NCBI RefSeq assembly: GCF_015832195.1
Contig: NW_024037374.1
Span: forward strand, 2,728,001-2,792,000
Length of the DNA: 64,000 nt
Direction: 5' to 3'
DNA from: Motacilla alba alba
Lineage: Eukaryota; Chordata; Aves; Passeriformes; Motacillidae
Part shown: piece after piece, positions 33,692 to 44,559 of the stretch
Layout: each line of letters starts with the position of its first letter
Position numbering within the stretch: the first letter of the stretch is position 1
Program-made: the position numbers and the translations under genes
The notes under the pieces: generated by a model
What the model saw: only the letters and a program-made list of their open reading frames with translations
What the model was told of the DNA's origin: nothing
Database searches by the model: none

Positions 33692-34495
33692 CTGTAAAAA
33701 AAGAAATCATGGAATATTTGGCTTTGGAGAGGACTTCAAATATGCCAGCACAGCTTGGGGGCATTTTCACCCCACTGCCTGCCCAGGGTTCTGCTGCCTG
33801 GAGCTTTCCCTGCCAGCAGCTGCTTCCCTGTGCCCAGGGCTGGGCTCTGCCAGGGCTGCCAGAGCCCAGCCCAGCCCTGGGGGCTCAGCTCCTACCTGCA
33901 GTCCCCTCCCAGCTCAGGCACTGCCCAGGGGCAGCTCTGGCTCTGCAGGCTCTGATGGCAATGTGAGAGCAACCCTGAGGAGGCTGGAGAAGAGACACTA
34001 ATGGTGCCTCTAAGGGGCCCCTGTGCTGATTTCTGTAACTGCCTGGTTTATTCAGATCTGAGAAAAAGTTTTTTATTTTTTTCATCTGAACTGAGAGATG
34101 AATATCTATGTGCAATTTTCCACCCAGGCAACTCAGAGTAGTAGATTTAAAAAGCAGGATTTTACATTTTATGCAAGCCCTGCCTGGCTTTTCTCCCTGT
34201 ATAATCTACTTGGAAATGTTCTGCAGTTAAATGCCATGCTGGGAGCAGTCCTGAACAATGCAGCATCATCCCCACACAAGGAGAGCATTTCCAAGCCTTA
34301 CCAGCTGTCTCCTTGCCCCCACATCTTGTCCCCCAGTGCTGGGAGCAGCTGCCAGGGCTGGCTGAGAGCTGTCCCTGGAAGGCAGCAGAGTCCCTGCCCC
34401 AGCACAGTGCCCTGGGCTGCAGGAGCCTGCTCTGCAGGACAGCCCTGGGCACCCCTGGCTGCTCTGCACAAGAGACAATCAGAGAATGTACTCAC

Positions 34496-34640
34496 AGAGT
34501 CTGTAGGCATTGGGATGTTCCAGCTGTAGGAGATCACTCCAGGAGCTGCAGCTGCATTGTCCTGCAGCCAGAGATTCCTGTGCCAAGGGCTGGCAGGGAT
34601 TCTGCCCCAGGCACTTCTCAGCACCTTCCCAGCCCTGACT
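34496..34640 (-). other. Putative non-coding 5' exon of OR1
   Basis: The minus strand carries a consensus donor (ctct|gtgagt) at 34496/34495 that is also present at the matching site of OR2 (60512/60511). Avian and mammalian ORs commonly have an untranslated 5' exon spliced to the single coding exon. The intron would be ~0.8 kb. The upstream limit is arbitrary. Confidence 0.45.
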
Positions 34641-35279
34641 GATTGAAGCTCTCTGTGCCTCTGAGCTGTGCCCGGGCTGGCTGCAGGCAGTGCCCCAGCC
34701 CTGCTGGGCTGGCAGAAGAGCTGCTCAGCAAGAGAAATGTGCTTTTCAAGCTCTTCTTGGTTCCCAGGAGCTGCCTCTGTGCCAGCAGCCCAGCCCAGCT
34801 CAGCAGCACAGCCACAGCACAAGGACTTTAATGACCCTCTGGGGCTTTGTGCTCAGGCCCTGAACATCAGGCCCTGAGAGGCAGCTGAAGAAACCTCTGC
34901 AGAACTCCAAGGCAGAATCACACTCCAAAGTTTCTTGGACTTCTAATGGGTCCCACTGAGGGGCACCACTGAGAAAGTGTCCTCAGGCCCCAGGCAGAGC
35001 AGAGAACTGCAGGCAGTGATGACAGGTGGGGACAAAGAGAAGCCAAGGCTTGGTGCCCTGGGGCACAGCAGGCTCTGTGCCAGCATGGGCTGGCAGGAGA
35101 CACCTTGTCCTGAGGCACTGGGGCCTCCTGGCACAGCCCCAGCCAGGCTGGGCACTGGCAGCCCCTTGTCCTGCTCTCAGCATGCCCCCATAGCCCACAT
35201 GCCAGTGGCCTCAAGGATCTGCTGGAAGGAGTCCCTGGGGAGCCTTGCTCAGCAATGGCCCTGGGGGCTCCTTCATGCT

Positions 35280-35960
35280 CCCAGGGACTGCAGGGTTTTC
35301 AAAGGACTTTGGGTTTGGCTTTTGCCTTGGACTCTCTGAGAGGTTTGTGCAATCATGGCTTCCAATGATCTGCTGTAATTAGTCCCTGGAGAGGCTTTGT
35401 CAGTTGCAACATTCAGTGGGACTCATTAATACTTCAGAGTACTTCTGCTTTTTAGCTACTTGGTGTTTCCCTTTTTGATACAGACTGTATGAGAAAGATT
35501 GTGCAGTCACAGCCTCCAATTATCTGCTTTATTAAATCCCTTGAGAGCTTTTATCAGTAATGACACTCAGTGGGGCTCATTAATGCTTCAAGGTACTTCA
35601 GTTATTTTAAGGTACTTGGTGTTTCCCTTTTGGTAGAGATTCTGTGAGAGGTTTGTGCAATCATGGCCCCAATTATCTGCTGTAATGAGTCCCTTGAGAG
35701 CTTTGTACTGACAGTCAGTGGGGCTCATTACTACTTTGAGATACTCAAGATTTTTAAGGTACTTTGGATTTTCCTTTCCACACTGAATCTCTGAGAGGTT
35801 TTTTTGTGCCATCCTGGCCTCCAGTTTTCTCCTCCAAGGAGTCCATGAGGGCCCTGTGTTGGGGATGGACCTTAGTGGGACCCATTCATGCTTTGAGAAC
35901 TTTGGGTGTTTCCTGTGACTTGGCCTCCTGGAAAGGTTTGTGCAATCTCCTCTCAGGCCC
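35280..35960 (+). repeat. ~150-bp tandem satellite (family M5), array 1
   Basis: A gagaggtttgtgcaatcatgg-like string recurs at about 35337, 35490, 35647, 35792 and 35933 (spacing 141-157). Confidence 0.8.
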
Positions 35961-36139
35961 TGAGGTTCCAGGGCTCAGCTCCAAATGCACCACGGGGCTC
36001 ATTAGGATCAAGCAAGTCCTGACAAACCATGGCCCTGCCTTGATTTCCCTCTGGTCTGGAGCAGTTCATTAGGAAGGTTTCCTGCTGCAGTCATGGAGAA
36101 ATATTTCAAGGAGGTTCTATGAAAGATGCATTCCTAGTT

Positions 36140-36534
36140 TAAATGGTATATTTTATTTATGTTCTCTTTAGAGAGGAGCTGATTACAGCATTCTGTGACT
36201 GATATTGATCCAGGGACTCTCCTGAGGAGGTCTGGCCTGGTCAGAGAAGCTGGGCCTTGAGCTCTGACCCAGTGTGAACAACCTTGCTCCACATTCCCCA
36301 ATCCCATCCTGTCTCTCCTCACCTGGGTCCTGCTTTGCTTGGAGAACTGGCTGAACACAACTAAAAGGGGTTTTTTTCCCTTTTTAATTTTTCTTTTTGA
36401 AAAGAATCTAAAACTCCAGAATTTCCCCATTGAAAACAGAGACCCTCCTCAAGTGTGTGACAGCCCAAGCTGCCACCAAGCAGGCTCCTCTTCCCTAAGG
36501 CAGAGATATGCAAGGAATGTTTTAGACATTTGGA
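36140..36534. other. Gene-free stretch
   Basis: AT-rich first part and a TTTTTCCCTTTTTAATTTTT-type tract near 36375. Present in both OR units. Nothing assignable. Confidence 0.4.
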
Positions 36535-36886
36535 CTCCTTGGTTCCACAAGGCCTTCCTGTGTCACCATGGACTCTTGGTTCTTTCAGGTTCTGCAGTGT
36601 CACAGTGGATATTTGGTTCCATGTGGCCACAGAAGGTCATCATGGTCTTTTTGCTTCCATGAGGCCTTGCTCTGTCACATGGAATTTGGATTCCTTGAGG
36701 TTCTGTACTCTCAACAATGATCTCCTTAGTTCCAAAGGGTCTCAATGGTCCCTTGGTTCCATGAGGCTCCTCAGTGTCAGAATGGAACCCTTGGTTCCAT
36801 GTGCCCCAAGGTGTCACCATGGTCTCCATGGTTCCACAAGGCCGGGCAGTGTCACAATGGCCCACAGGGTTCATGAGGCCCCACAA
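36535..36886. repeat. 37- to 43-bp minisatellite (family M2), array 3
   Basis: Units with ggttccatgaggcc and gtgtcacaatgg. It abuts the LTR-like fragment at 36887. Confidence 0.8.
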
Positions 36887-37487
36887 TGTTGTGAAAAACA
36901 CAGTTGACTCTTTAGAACTTTTAAAAGTTTAATCAAGGATAAAAGAAGGACAAATGAGTGATCAGCACTGGGATGCTTTTGGTGAATGGCCAAAGAGCAC
37001 CAGGTAGCTTAAAATCATGCTCTTTATGTACAGTTACATTGCTGGGGTAACATGCATATTCATTAGCTTCTACAGTATTCAAACATTCTTGAAAGCTTTT
37101 GATGCTGCAGGGACTCCTTTGATTTTGGCTTTTACACCCTGACTTATCTGCATGACATCCTGGGATCAAGTCAATATATTTTATTCCTTCCCGTGGTTTC
37201 ATCCCAGTTGTTTCACACTTCTCTGGTAAGAGGAGTTAACCAGCTCTTCCTCAGTCTCCTCCATGCTCTGTCTTGTGTCACTGTTGTCTTATCACTTGTA
37301 AAGCCCTGGATGGCTTCACACTGTTCTCTTAGTTACACAAAAGCCTTTTAGCATCTTCTGTTTTGCTAAGGTCTACAGTACAATACATTCATCACATCAC
37401 TATTTCTATAAGCGATACACAGATATCATATTCATTACACTGCTATGAGCTATACAGTGCATCCTTAAACTGACAGATTATGTTATT
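36887..37487 (-). repeat. LTR-like fragment cut by the ERV-L insertion
   Basis: Starts TGTTGTGAAAAACACAG. On the minus strand a TATA-like element (clear in the 63.0-kb copy) precedes an attaaa-type signal at ~36932. Its far side is interrupted by the ERV-L LTR. The same fragment occurs at 62887-63486, and its far 261 bp at 8410-8670. Confidence 0.55.
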
Positions 37488-38155
37488 TGTCCTGGTTTAG
37501 GGCAAATTTGGGAGAAAACCTCCAAAAGGGGGCCCTCCCAGAAAGCAAACCCATGCAGCTCCTCCCCCAACCAGTTTGGGAAAAATTTCCTCGGAGAGAA
37601 GTGGAAAAATCCCTGTTTATTTAACAGGCAAAGCAATCCCCAGCACAAAACGTGAACAATACCAGATGACAAAACTGATTCGCTGCTCTGAAGGGATGAC
37701 AAATTCAGAAAGTCTCTCTGGTGGGTGGTCGCTTTGTTATCAATCCCTTTGGTGCTGGGAAAGGCTGCTGCCCAGAGTAGGCCCTGGTAGGCTACAAAGG
37801 GCGAGCTCTTGGTGCTCCCCAGGTCCCAGTCCAGAGCAGGTTCAAACAGTTCCAAGAAAAGGGAAAGAAAAAAAAAACAGTCCAGGGAAAACTTCTCTGC
37901 CTCAGCTAGCTCAACTAACTAAAAAGCAAAGGAGGGCTCTGGTCTGCCCCGTCTGTGCCCAGACAACACAGTGGAGTAGAATGTGGAGGAGTGTTGCTTT
38001 TAGAGGAGTGAGTGCAGTCTCTGATAACAAACTCCACGCTTCTTCTTCTCCCCACCTTCAGTCTCAGAACCAGTCTTGAAGGCACAGAATATAATATCCA
38101 GCATGAACGGAACAGACGATTGAGGATACAAGAATCATAAAGTCACCCTAGGACA
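37488..38155 (-). repeat. 3' LTR of ERVL-2 (668 bp)
   Basis: Same ends and length as 8671-9338, followed by ttccaccccttatcc, the complement of the polypurine tract (38156-38170). Confidence 0.9.
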
Positions 38156-38519
38156 TTCCACCCCTTATCCCCACATCCTCAACTTACTACCAAAACTAAT
38201 ATATATTCTAACTCAACTCACACATACATCATGCATTTTATTCACGTAAAAACTTCCATCTGCTCCACCCAAAAAATTACCAGCTATACCCATCATGCCC
38301 CTGTCACATCCCCTCACCGAATTACTGAATCCAGGCCCCAGACTGCAGAGCTGCAGGATTCTACACTTCCATTTTCCTCACTGAAAACTCCATCTTTCAC
38401 TTGCTCAGACCTTTGGCACTCACACATTTCCTTCTATTTCATGTCTGTGTGGTTTAATGTACAGACAATGGCAGTAACATTCAACAAACAGTGATATTTG
38501 CATATCATCCTCACCCCAC

Positions 38520-39510
38520 AATCAGATCTCCTTGACATACACATCGTGTTGTTCCATCTCTCTGCATTATTCACCATGTGCAACCTGGTCCCTGAGCAAA
38601 GACAACCCCAAAGATGAGTTTGTTTGTACTCAAGGCAGAATTGATCTACACTGTCTTCCCCAACAAACCTCTGACATGTACCACTGGGACTTTATCTCAT
38701 TCTATTCTATTCAGGGACTCAGAGTGAGCAGGACCTGCTCGCTTGGTGGAACCTCGGGTGTTAACTAACCAGGTGGCCTTTGCAGAATGCTGCTCCCAAT
38801 TTTTGAAAGATCCCCCACCCAAGGCTTTCAACTGCGTTTTTAGGAGTCCATTGTACCTCTCCACTTTGCCTGCAGCTGGTGCATGCTAGGGATATAGTAC
38901 ACCCACTCAATGCCATGTTCCCTAGCCAAGGTGTTGATAAGGCTGTTCTTGAAATGAATCCCGTTGTCCGACTCAATCCTCTCGGGGGTGCCATGATTCC
39001 ACAGGATTTGCTTTTCCAGGCCCAGGATGGTGTTACAGGCATAGCATGAGACACAGGGTAGGTTTCCAACCATCCAGTGGTGGCTTCCACCATGGTCAGC
39101 ACGTAGCGCTTGCCTTGGCATGTCTGGGGCAGTGTGATGCAGTCAATCTGCCAGGACTCCCCGTACTTGTACTTGGACCACCGCCCACCATACCATAGGG
39201 GCTTCACTCGCTTGGCCTGCTTGATGGCAGCACATGTCTCACAGTCATGGATAACCTGAGAAATGCTGTCTATGGTCAAATCCACCCCTCAGTCCCGTGC
39301 CCATTTATAGGTGGCATCTCTGCCCTGATGGCCTGAGGCATCATGGGCCCATTGAGCTAGGAATAACTCTCCCTTGTGTTCCCAATCTAGGTCTATCATG
39401 GACACCCCTATCTTTGCAGCCTGGTTTACCTGCTCATTGTTTTGGTGCTCCTCATTCGCTCTGCTCTTGGGGACATGGGCATCTACATGGTGGACCCTCA
39501 CAGGTAGCCT
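38520..39510 (-). pseudogene. pol: ERVL-2 integrase
   Basis: Several minus-strand frames cover it. 39501-39289 has HVDAHVPKSRANEEH and AHDASGHQGRDAT, the link from RNase H to the zinc domain. 39285-38761 has CETCAAIKQAKRV and WQIDCITLP with the first catalytic Asp. 39121-38840 has ESDNGIHFKNS with the second Asp. The remaining C-terminal region runs to ~38520. A stop separates the zinc domain halves near 39285. Compared with ERVL-1 this copy keeps some bases lost there and the reverse, so the breaks arose independently. Confidence 0.85.
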
Positions 39511-39512
39511 CC

Positions 39513-39893
39513 CTACCCTGGTAGCGATGTCTTTCCACTCCTCAGCAGCCCAAATTGGTTTTCCTCTACGCTGCCAGTTAGCCTCTTTCCACCTCTATGC
39601 CATCCCCACAGATCATTGGCTACCACCCATGAGTCAGTGTAGAGATAAAGCTTGGGCCACTTCCCTCTTTCTGCAATGTCCAGGGCCAGTCGAATGGCTT
39701 TGAGTTCCGCAAGTTGGCTTGATCCACCTTCTCCTTCAGTGGTCTCTGAGACCTGTCGTGTGAGGCTCCATACGGCTGCTTTCCACTTCTGATTCATCTC
39801 TAGAACGCGACAGGAACTGTCAGTGAAAAGAGCATAGTGTGTTTCCTCTGGGGGCAGTTGGTTATATGGAGGAGCTTCTTCAGCCGGTGTCAC
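39513..39893 (-). pseudogene. pol: ERVL-2 RNase H
   Basis: A 126-codon frame with YALFTDSSC (catalytic Asp), QLAELKAIRLALD (Glu) and YTDSW (Asp). The Gly of the usual TDGS is replaced by Ser. Continuous in ERVL-1 with the RT connection, but broken here at its N-terminal side by a stop and in the C-terminal half by an indel (WHRGGKRL). Confidence 0.85.
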
Positions 39894-39982
39894 TGGTTCT
39901 TATTCTTCATCTGTGACACCAAAATTTTCACCTTCTGGCCAATTTGTAATTATCTCCAAAATCCCAGGGCGATTCCATTTAC

Positions 39983-41330
39983 CTATACAGGCGCACAGTG
40001 TGTGATAAGAGCAATCCACTTGCTCCATGTAGCACTGGTGGCATGGAGGGTGGAAGGAACCTTGCCTTTGAACATCCACCCAAGCACCGGTAGTCGGGGT
40101 GCCAGGAGGAGTTGCACTTCTGTACCAAACACCTCTGAGGCAGCTTGGACTCCTTCATAGGCAGCCCAGATTTCTTTCTCTGTTGGGTTGTAGTTGTCTT
40201 CAGACCCTCTGTAGCTTTGAATCCAAAATCCTAGTGGCCAACCCCAAGTCTCCCCGGGCACCTTCTGCCAAAGGCTCCAGGACAAACCATGGTTCCTGGC
40301 TGCAGAGTAGAGCATGTTCTTCACCTCTGGTCCTCTCCTGACTGGGCCAAGGGCTACTGCATGAGCGATCTCCTGCTTAACCTGGGCAAAGGCTTGTTGC
40401 TGCTCAGGGACCCAGTGGAATTTGTTCTTCTTGCAGGTGACCAGGTAAAGAGGGCTCACGATCTGACTGTACTCAGGAATATGCAATCTCCAAAAGCCTA
40501 TGGCACTTAGGAAAGCTTGTGTCTCCTTCTTATTGGTCGGTGGAGACATTGCTGTGATCTTGTTGATGACATCCGTAGGAATCTGATGCCGACCATCTTG
40601 CCACTTTACTCCTAGGAACTGAATCTCACAAGCTGGTCCCTTTTGCTCTTTTTGATGGCGAAACCAGCTCCCAGGAGGATCTGGAGAATTTCCCATTTTT
40701 CTCAAACACTTCTGCAGCTGTGTTCCCCCACACAATGATGTCATCCATATACTGCAGGTGCTCTGAAGCCTCACCCTTTTCTAGTGCAGTCTGGATCAGT
40801 CCATGGCAGATGGTGGGGCTGTGCTTCCACCCCCCTGGGGCAGTCGGTTCCAGGTGTACTGCACTCCCCTCCATGTGAAGGCAAACTAAGGCCTGCATTC
40901 TGCTGCCAGAGGAATGGAGAAAAAAATGCATTGGCAATGTTGATAGTGGCACACCACTTCGCTGCCTTGGACTCCAGCTCGTAGTGGAGCTCTAATATGT
41001 CTGGCACGGCAGCGCTCAGTGGTGGAGTCACTTCATTCAATGCACGGTGGTCCACCGTCAATCTCCATTCTCTGTCAGACTTATGCACAAGCCAAATGGG
41101 GCTGTTGAAGGGTGAGTGGGTTTTGCTGACCACCCCTTGGCTCTCCAGCTCTCGGATCATCTTATGGATGGCAATCACAGCATCTCCAGTGGTTCCATAG
41201 TGTTGACGATGCACTGTGGAAGTAGCAATTGGTACCTGTTGCTCTTCTCCCTTCAGGAGTCCTACTGTACATGGATTCTCGGTCAGTCCACGCAAGGTGT
41301 TCAATTGCTGGACACCCTCTGTCACTACAG
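39983..41330 (-). pseudogene. pol: ERVL-2 reverse transcriptase
   Basis: Frame 41325-40771 has RELESQGVVSKTHSPFNSPI and ALNEVTPPLSAAVPDILE, the fingers and palm. Frame 40952-40626 carries QYMDDIIVWG, the polymerase active site. Frame 40774-39983 covers thumb and connection (SPPTNKKETQAFLSAIGFWR, YNPTEKEIWA). Three phases show two or more indels. ERV-L RT normally copies the element RNA in cytoplasmic particles; this copy cannot encode an intact enzyme. Confidence 0.87.
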
Positions 41331-41700
41331 CTGCTATCCCAAATGCCTACCTGAGTCCTTTTTGATCTTTGAAATACCCACTTCGGACATAATCTATGCC
41401 CAAAATACATGGAGCCCATGGGCCTGTCACAATAGGGTGTTTCTTCCACTCATTTCCAGTCAGGCTCACATCAGCTTCCACCAAAGTGAAATCCTGTGAT
41501 TCCCCCTGTCACACCAGCAATAGAAACAGATTATGTCCCCACATGTCTTGATGGGATTAATGTGCACTGTGCACCATTGTCAACCAAAGCTTTATACTCC
41601 TGTGGTTCTGACGTGCCAGGCCAACAAATCCACACAGTCCAGAAAACACGGTTTTCCCTAGCCTCTACCTGGTCAGAGGCAGGGCCCCTCTAAGCCTAGC
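41330..41700 (-). pseudogene. pro: ERVL-2 aspartic protease
   Basis: The minus strand around 41600-41540 reads ALVDNGAQCTLI, an aspartic protease active site in which the usual Asp-Thr-Gly-Ala is Asp-Asn-Gly-Ala. Flanking sequence is broken up by stops. This section is deleted in ERVL-1. Confidence 0.65.
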
Positions 41701-41732
41701 TATCCTTCTTTCCCTGGGCATATGTCTATGTC

Positions 41733-43700
41733 TTGGAGGTTCCTTCAAGGGGATCAGACATGTCATCATCATTATCATACCTGGTAGTTTTGGCTACGGG
41801 CAACTGGAGCTGCTTCCCTTTTGGTGGAACTTCCTCTCTGAGCCCTGTCTTCCTTCCATTCACACACCCATTGGGCCAGAGCAGCAGCAGATTTTCCATC
41901 CCATCTCCTCATGTTTTCTCCACAATCACGCAGGAAGAACCACAGCTCAGCTCGTGGGGTGTACCTTCTCTCTCCATCTGGGAAACGTCTGCATTGGGTA
42001 CCAGAACCTCTGACCTGTACTGTTGAGATTTGGAGAAGGTCTTCTTTAATTTCTTCTTTGAGCTTCTTATGACTCTCCTCTATCTTGTCCTCTAACTTCT
42101 GCAGACGTGTCTCCACCGCTGTGATTCTGGCATGTGTTGGACCATGTACAGCACCTGCATATGCTCACAGCTTCTTTGCCATATCAGGAACGGTCTCATC
42201 CCTGTCATCCCGCTGCATTATGGCTAAAGCAGAAGCATTTTCATGTGGCCCAAGTCGTACAAGTTTTTGCCACATCACAGACATGCATGGTACCAAGTCT
42301 GGATTCCTAGTTGTTATGTCATCTGAGAAGATAATCTCTGACACTGCCGTTTCTCTCAGGCGTTGGATCCCTTGTTCTATGGTCTTCCACTGGGTTTGCT
42401 GCATATAGAGATCGTCTGCACACAGGTACCTTTGTGCACCACTATCCAAGACCCGTGCCCAGAGGCTGTGAGGGTCAGCCCCCCTCATCATTCCTTGGTT
42501 GATGACAGGATCATGTGACAGGGATCCCAAATGCCTCGCCTCAGTGCTGTCCAGAATTGTAGCCTCGCCTGCAGCATCCCAAAGACGGACTAGTCAGCTA
42601 ATTATGGATTCATCAGGTTGTCAGGTGTAATCCTTCCTTGGGCCACGGAGGTCCTTCAGGGAAAAGGACTCACTATTGGCTTCTGATCTTGCGCCTGTTG
42701 CTCTGACTCCTGATTTTATGTCACGACGTGTTGAAGGTACTTCTCCTGCATCACAATCATCATCATCATCATCCACTGGTCGATCGGTCTCGTCTGTGCC
42801 ATTTCCACTTCTAGTGCCAGTAGCAGCAGCCATTGGTTGAGGCTTATTGTCTGGTTTAGCTGCTGGCTTAGGCTCACTGTCTGGTTTGGCTGCTGGCTTC
42901 AAGCCTGGGGTGTTGGCTGCAGCCTGAGTGACTGGGGTAGCTGCTGATTTATCTCCCTGCCCCCCTGCCTCTGTCTGCTGCCCTGGAGTATCTAGCAGTG
43001 TGTGATAAGCATATGCCAGGGCCCAGCTCACTGCAATGATCTTGTTCTCCTCAGGGTCATCATGGTACTTCTCTTTCAGCTATTTCCCCACCTCAGCTGG
43101 GTTCTGAATTTGTTCATGGGGAAAGTCCCAGACTATAGGGTCAGAGAATTCCTTCAGGATTTGGCCCATATCCTCCCATTTCCCACCCCATGCAGGATTT
43201 TCCACGCCTGGGTCTACTCCTGGGTCACGGATATCATCAGCCCATCTAGAAATCTCAGCCCTCATTCTAGAGAAGCTGCTAACTGTATAGAGGAAGCTTA
43301 CCAGAATAAATATCAGAAAGGTGGTCTCTTTAAATTCAGGGGAAACTGAACATTCTCCAACAGGGAGGTAACAGATTCAGAGGAGAAGAAGGAAAGCAAA
43401 GGCTGAAAAGCCTCATCCCCTGCTCCTCCTCTGACAAACTGGGTGCATACCCATAGCCATGAACCATTCATCCCTGGAACAGACCCCAGTACCTTTATCA
43501 ACTTCTTACAAACCATTACCACCAAGGCCAGCCGGGTGGCTATTCTGGTCACTGCCCCTCTGCTGTAAAAACTACGTATTAGGGAAAATACTAGAGCTAT
43601 TTCTGGATGAGAAAATAAACCTAGGGTCCATAGAGGTATTAAGATCTCAAATAAACCCAAGGGACCAGAAATGCATGCAAGCCTCCACCCCAAGAGACAT
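41733..43700 (-). pseudogene. gag: ERVL-2 gag
   Basis: Minus-strand frames: 43265-43080 (RWADDIRDPGVDPG, matrix region), 43031-42621 (SWALAYAY, Lys-Pro-Ala-Ala repeat, Asp run), 42530-42165 (capsid-like, with MWQKLVRLGPHENASALAIM) and 42116-41775 (coiled-coil-like METRLQKLEDKIEESHKKLK). These are separated by stops or shifts. No Cys-His knuckle is seen, which agrees with ERV-L Gags in general as far as I recall. 43313-43700 holds further weak frames. Confidence 0.75.
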
Positions 43701-43799
43701 TATGAATTAAAAAACCATGGCTATTACCTGCTTTATACCAACACAGAGTAATGACAACCAAAATGCACTCAAAACAGGTTTTTTTTCCACTCTCTCTTG

Positions 43800-43820
43800 A
43801 GCCCCATGCGTTGGACACCA
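43800..43820 (-). other. Primer binding site of ERVL-2, tRNA-Lys-like
   Basis: On the minus strand, five bases after the LTR, TGGTGTCCAACGCATGGGGC resembles the tRNA-Lys(CTT) site TGGCGCCCAACGTGGGGC with two C-to-T changes and a 2-base insertion. Tentative. Confidence 0.4.
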
Positions 43821-43825
43821 AATTT

Positions 43826-44512
43826 TGTCTGAGTTTAGGACAAATTTGGGAGGAAACCTCCAAAAGGGGGCCCCTCCAGACTGCAAATCCACACGGCCCC
43901 TCCCCACAACCAGTTCGGGAAGGATTCCTCGGAGAGAAGTGGAAAGAACCTGTTTATTTAACAGGCACAGCAGCCCCCAGCACACAGAATGAACAATACC
44001 GGATGACAACACTCTTTCACCGCTCTGAAAAGGATGACAAATTCAGAAAGTCTCTTTTGTGGGGTGGTTGCTCTGTTGTCAGTCCCTCTGGTGCTGGGGA
44101 TGGCTGCTGCAGGCCACAAGGTGCAAACTCTCGGTGTTTCCCAGGTCCCAGTCCAGAGCAGGTTCAAGTAGTTCCAAAAAGGGAAAGGAAAAGAAAAAAT
44201 AGTCCAGAAGAAAAGATTCGGACAGCTTAGCTAAACTAACTAATGAGCAGAAGCAAAAGCAAAAGCAAGAGCGAAGCAGGAGCAAGCAGAAGCCAGAGCA
44301 AGAGCAAAGCAAAAAGCCCAGCAAAAAGCAAAAGCCACACTATGCACTGCCCTGTCTCTGTGTCCCGCCAGCTTTGGGGGAGCAGGCTGATAACAAAACC
44401 CAAAACAAAACATTCGCTCTTCAGAGCCAGTCTTGAAGGCACAGAACATAATATCCAGCATAACCAGAACACACAAATGGGGATACAAGCATCATAATGT
44501 CACCCTAGGACA
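43826..44512 (-). repeat. 5' LTR of ERVL-2 (687 bp), diverged
   Basis: Starts TGTCTGAGTTTAGGAC and ends CACCCTAGGACA. Clearly homologous to the 3' LTR but with many more differences. Contains an agcaaaagc-type purine-rich repeat at about 44245-44335 that the other LTRs lack. Confidence 0.85.
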
Positions 44513-44559
44513 ACCTGTCAGGTGGCCCCTGACAGGGAGGCCAAGACAGCCAGATCTGT

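Larger units (their letters stand above)
31441..37487. repeat. Olfactory receptor unit A (direct duplicate of 55680-63486)
   Basis: Most of this block matches unit B in the same orientation: the block before the receptor, the receptor, the 5' exon, the ~150-bp satellite, the M2 array, the LTR fragment and the following ERV-L LTR. Unit B has about 1.8 kb more in the receptor's intron. Confidence 0.87.
37488..44512 (-). mobile_element. ERVL-2: nearly full-length ERV-L provirus, defective
   Basis: On the minus strand: 5' LTR, primer site, gag, protease, RT, RNase H, integrase, polypurine tract, 3' LTR, and no env. Total ~7.0 kb. All genes have frame breaks. The two LTRs are much less alike than the 3' LTR is to those of ERVL-1 and ERVL-3. 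Confidence 0.92.

Noticed and set aside
33282..34001. Plus-strand frame overlapping OR1
   Set aside because: Antisense to an intact receptor and repeated identically over OR2. A shadow of the conserved sequence.
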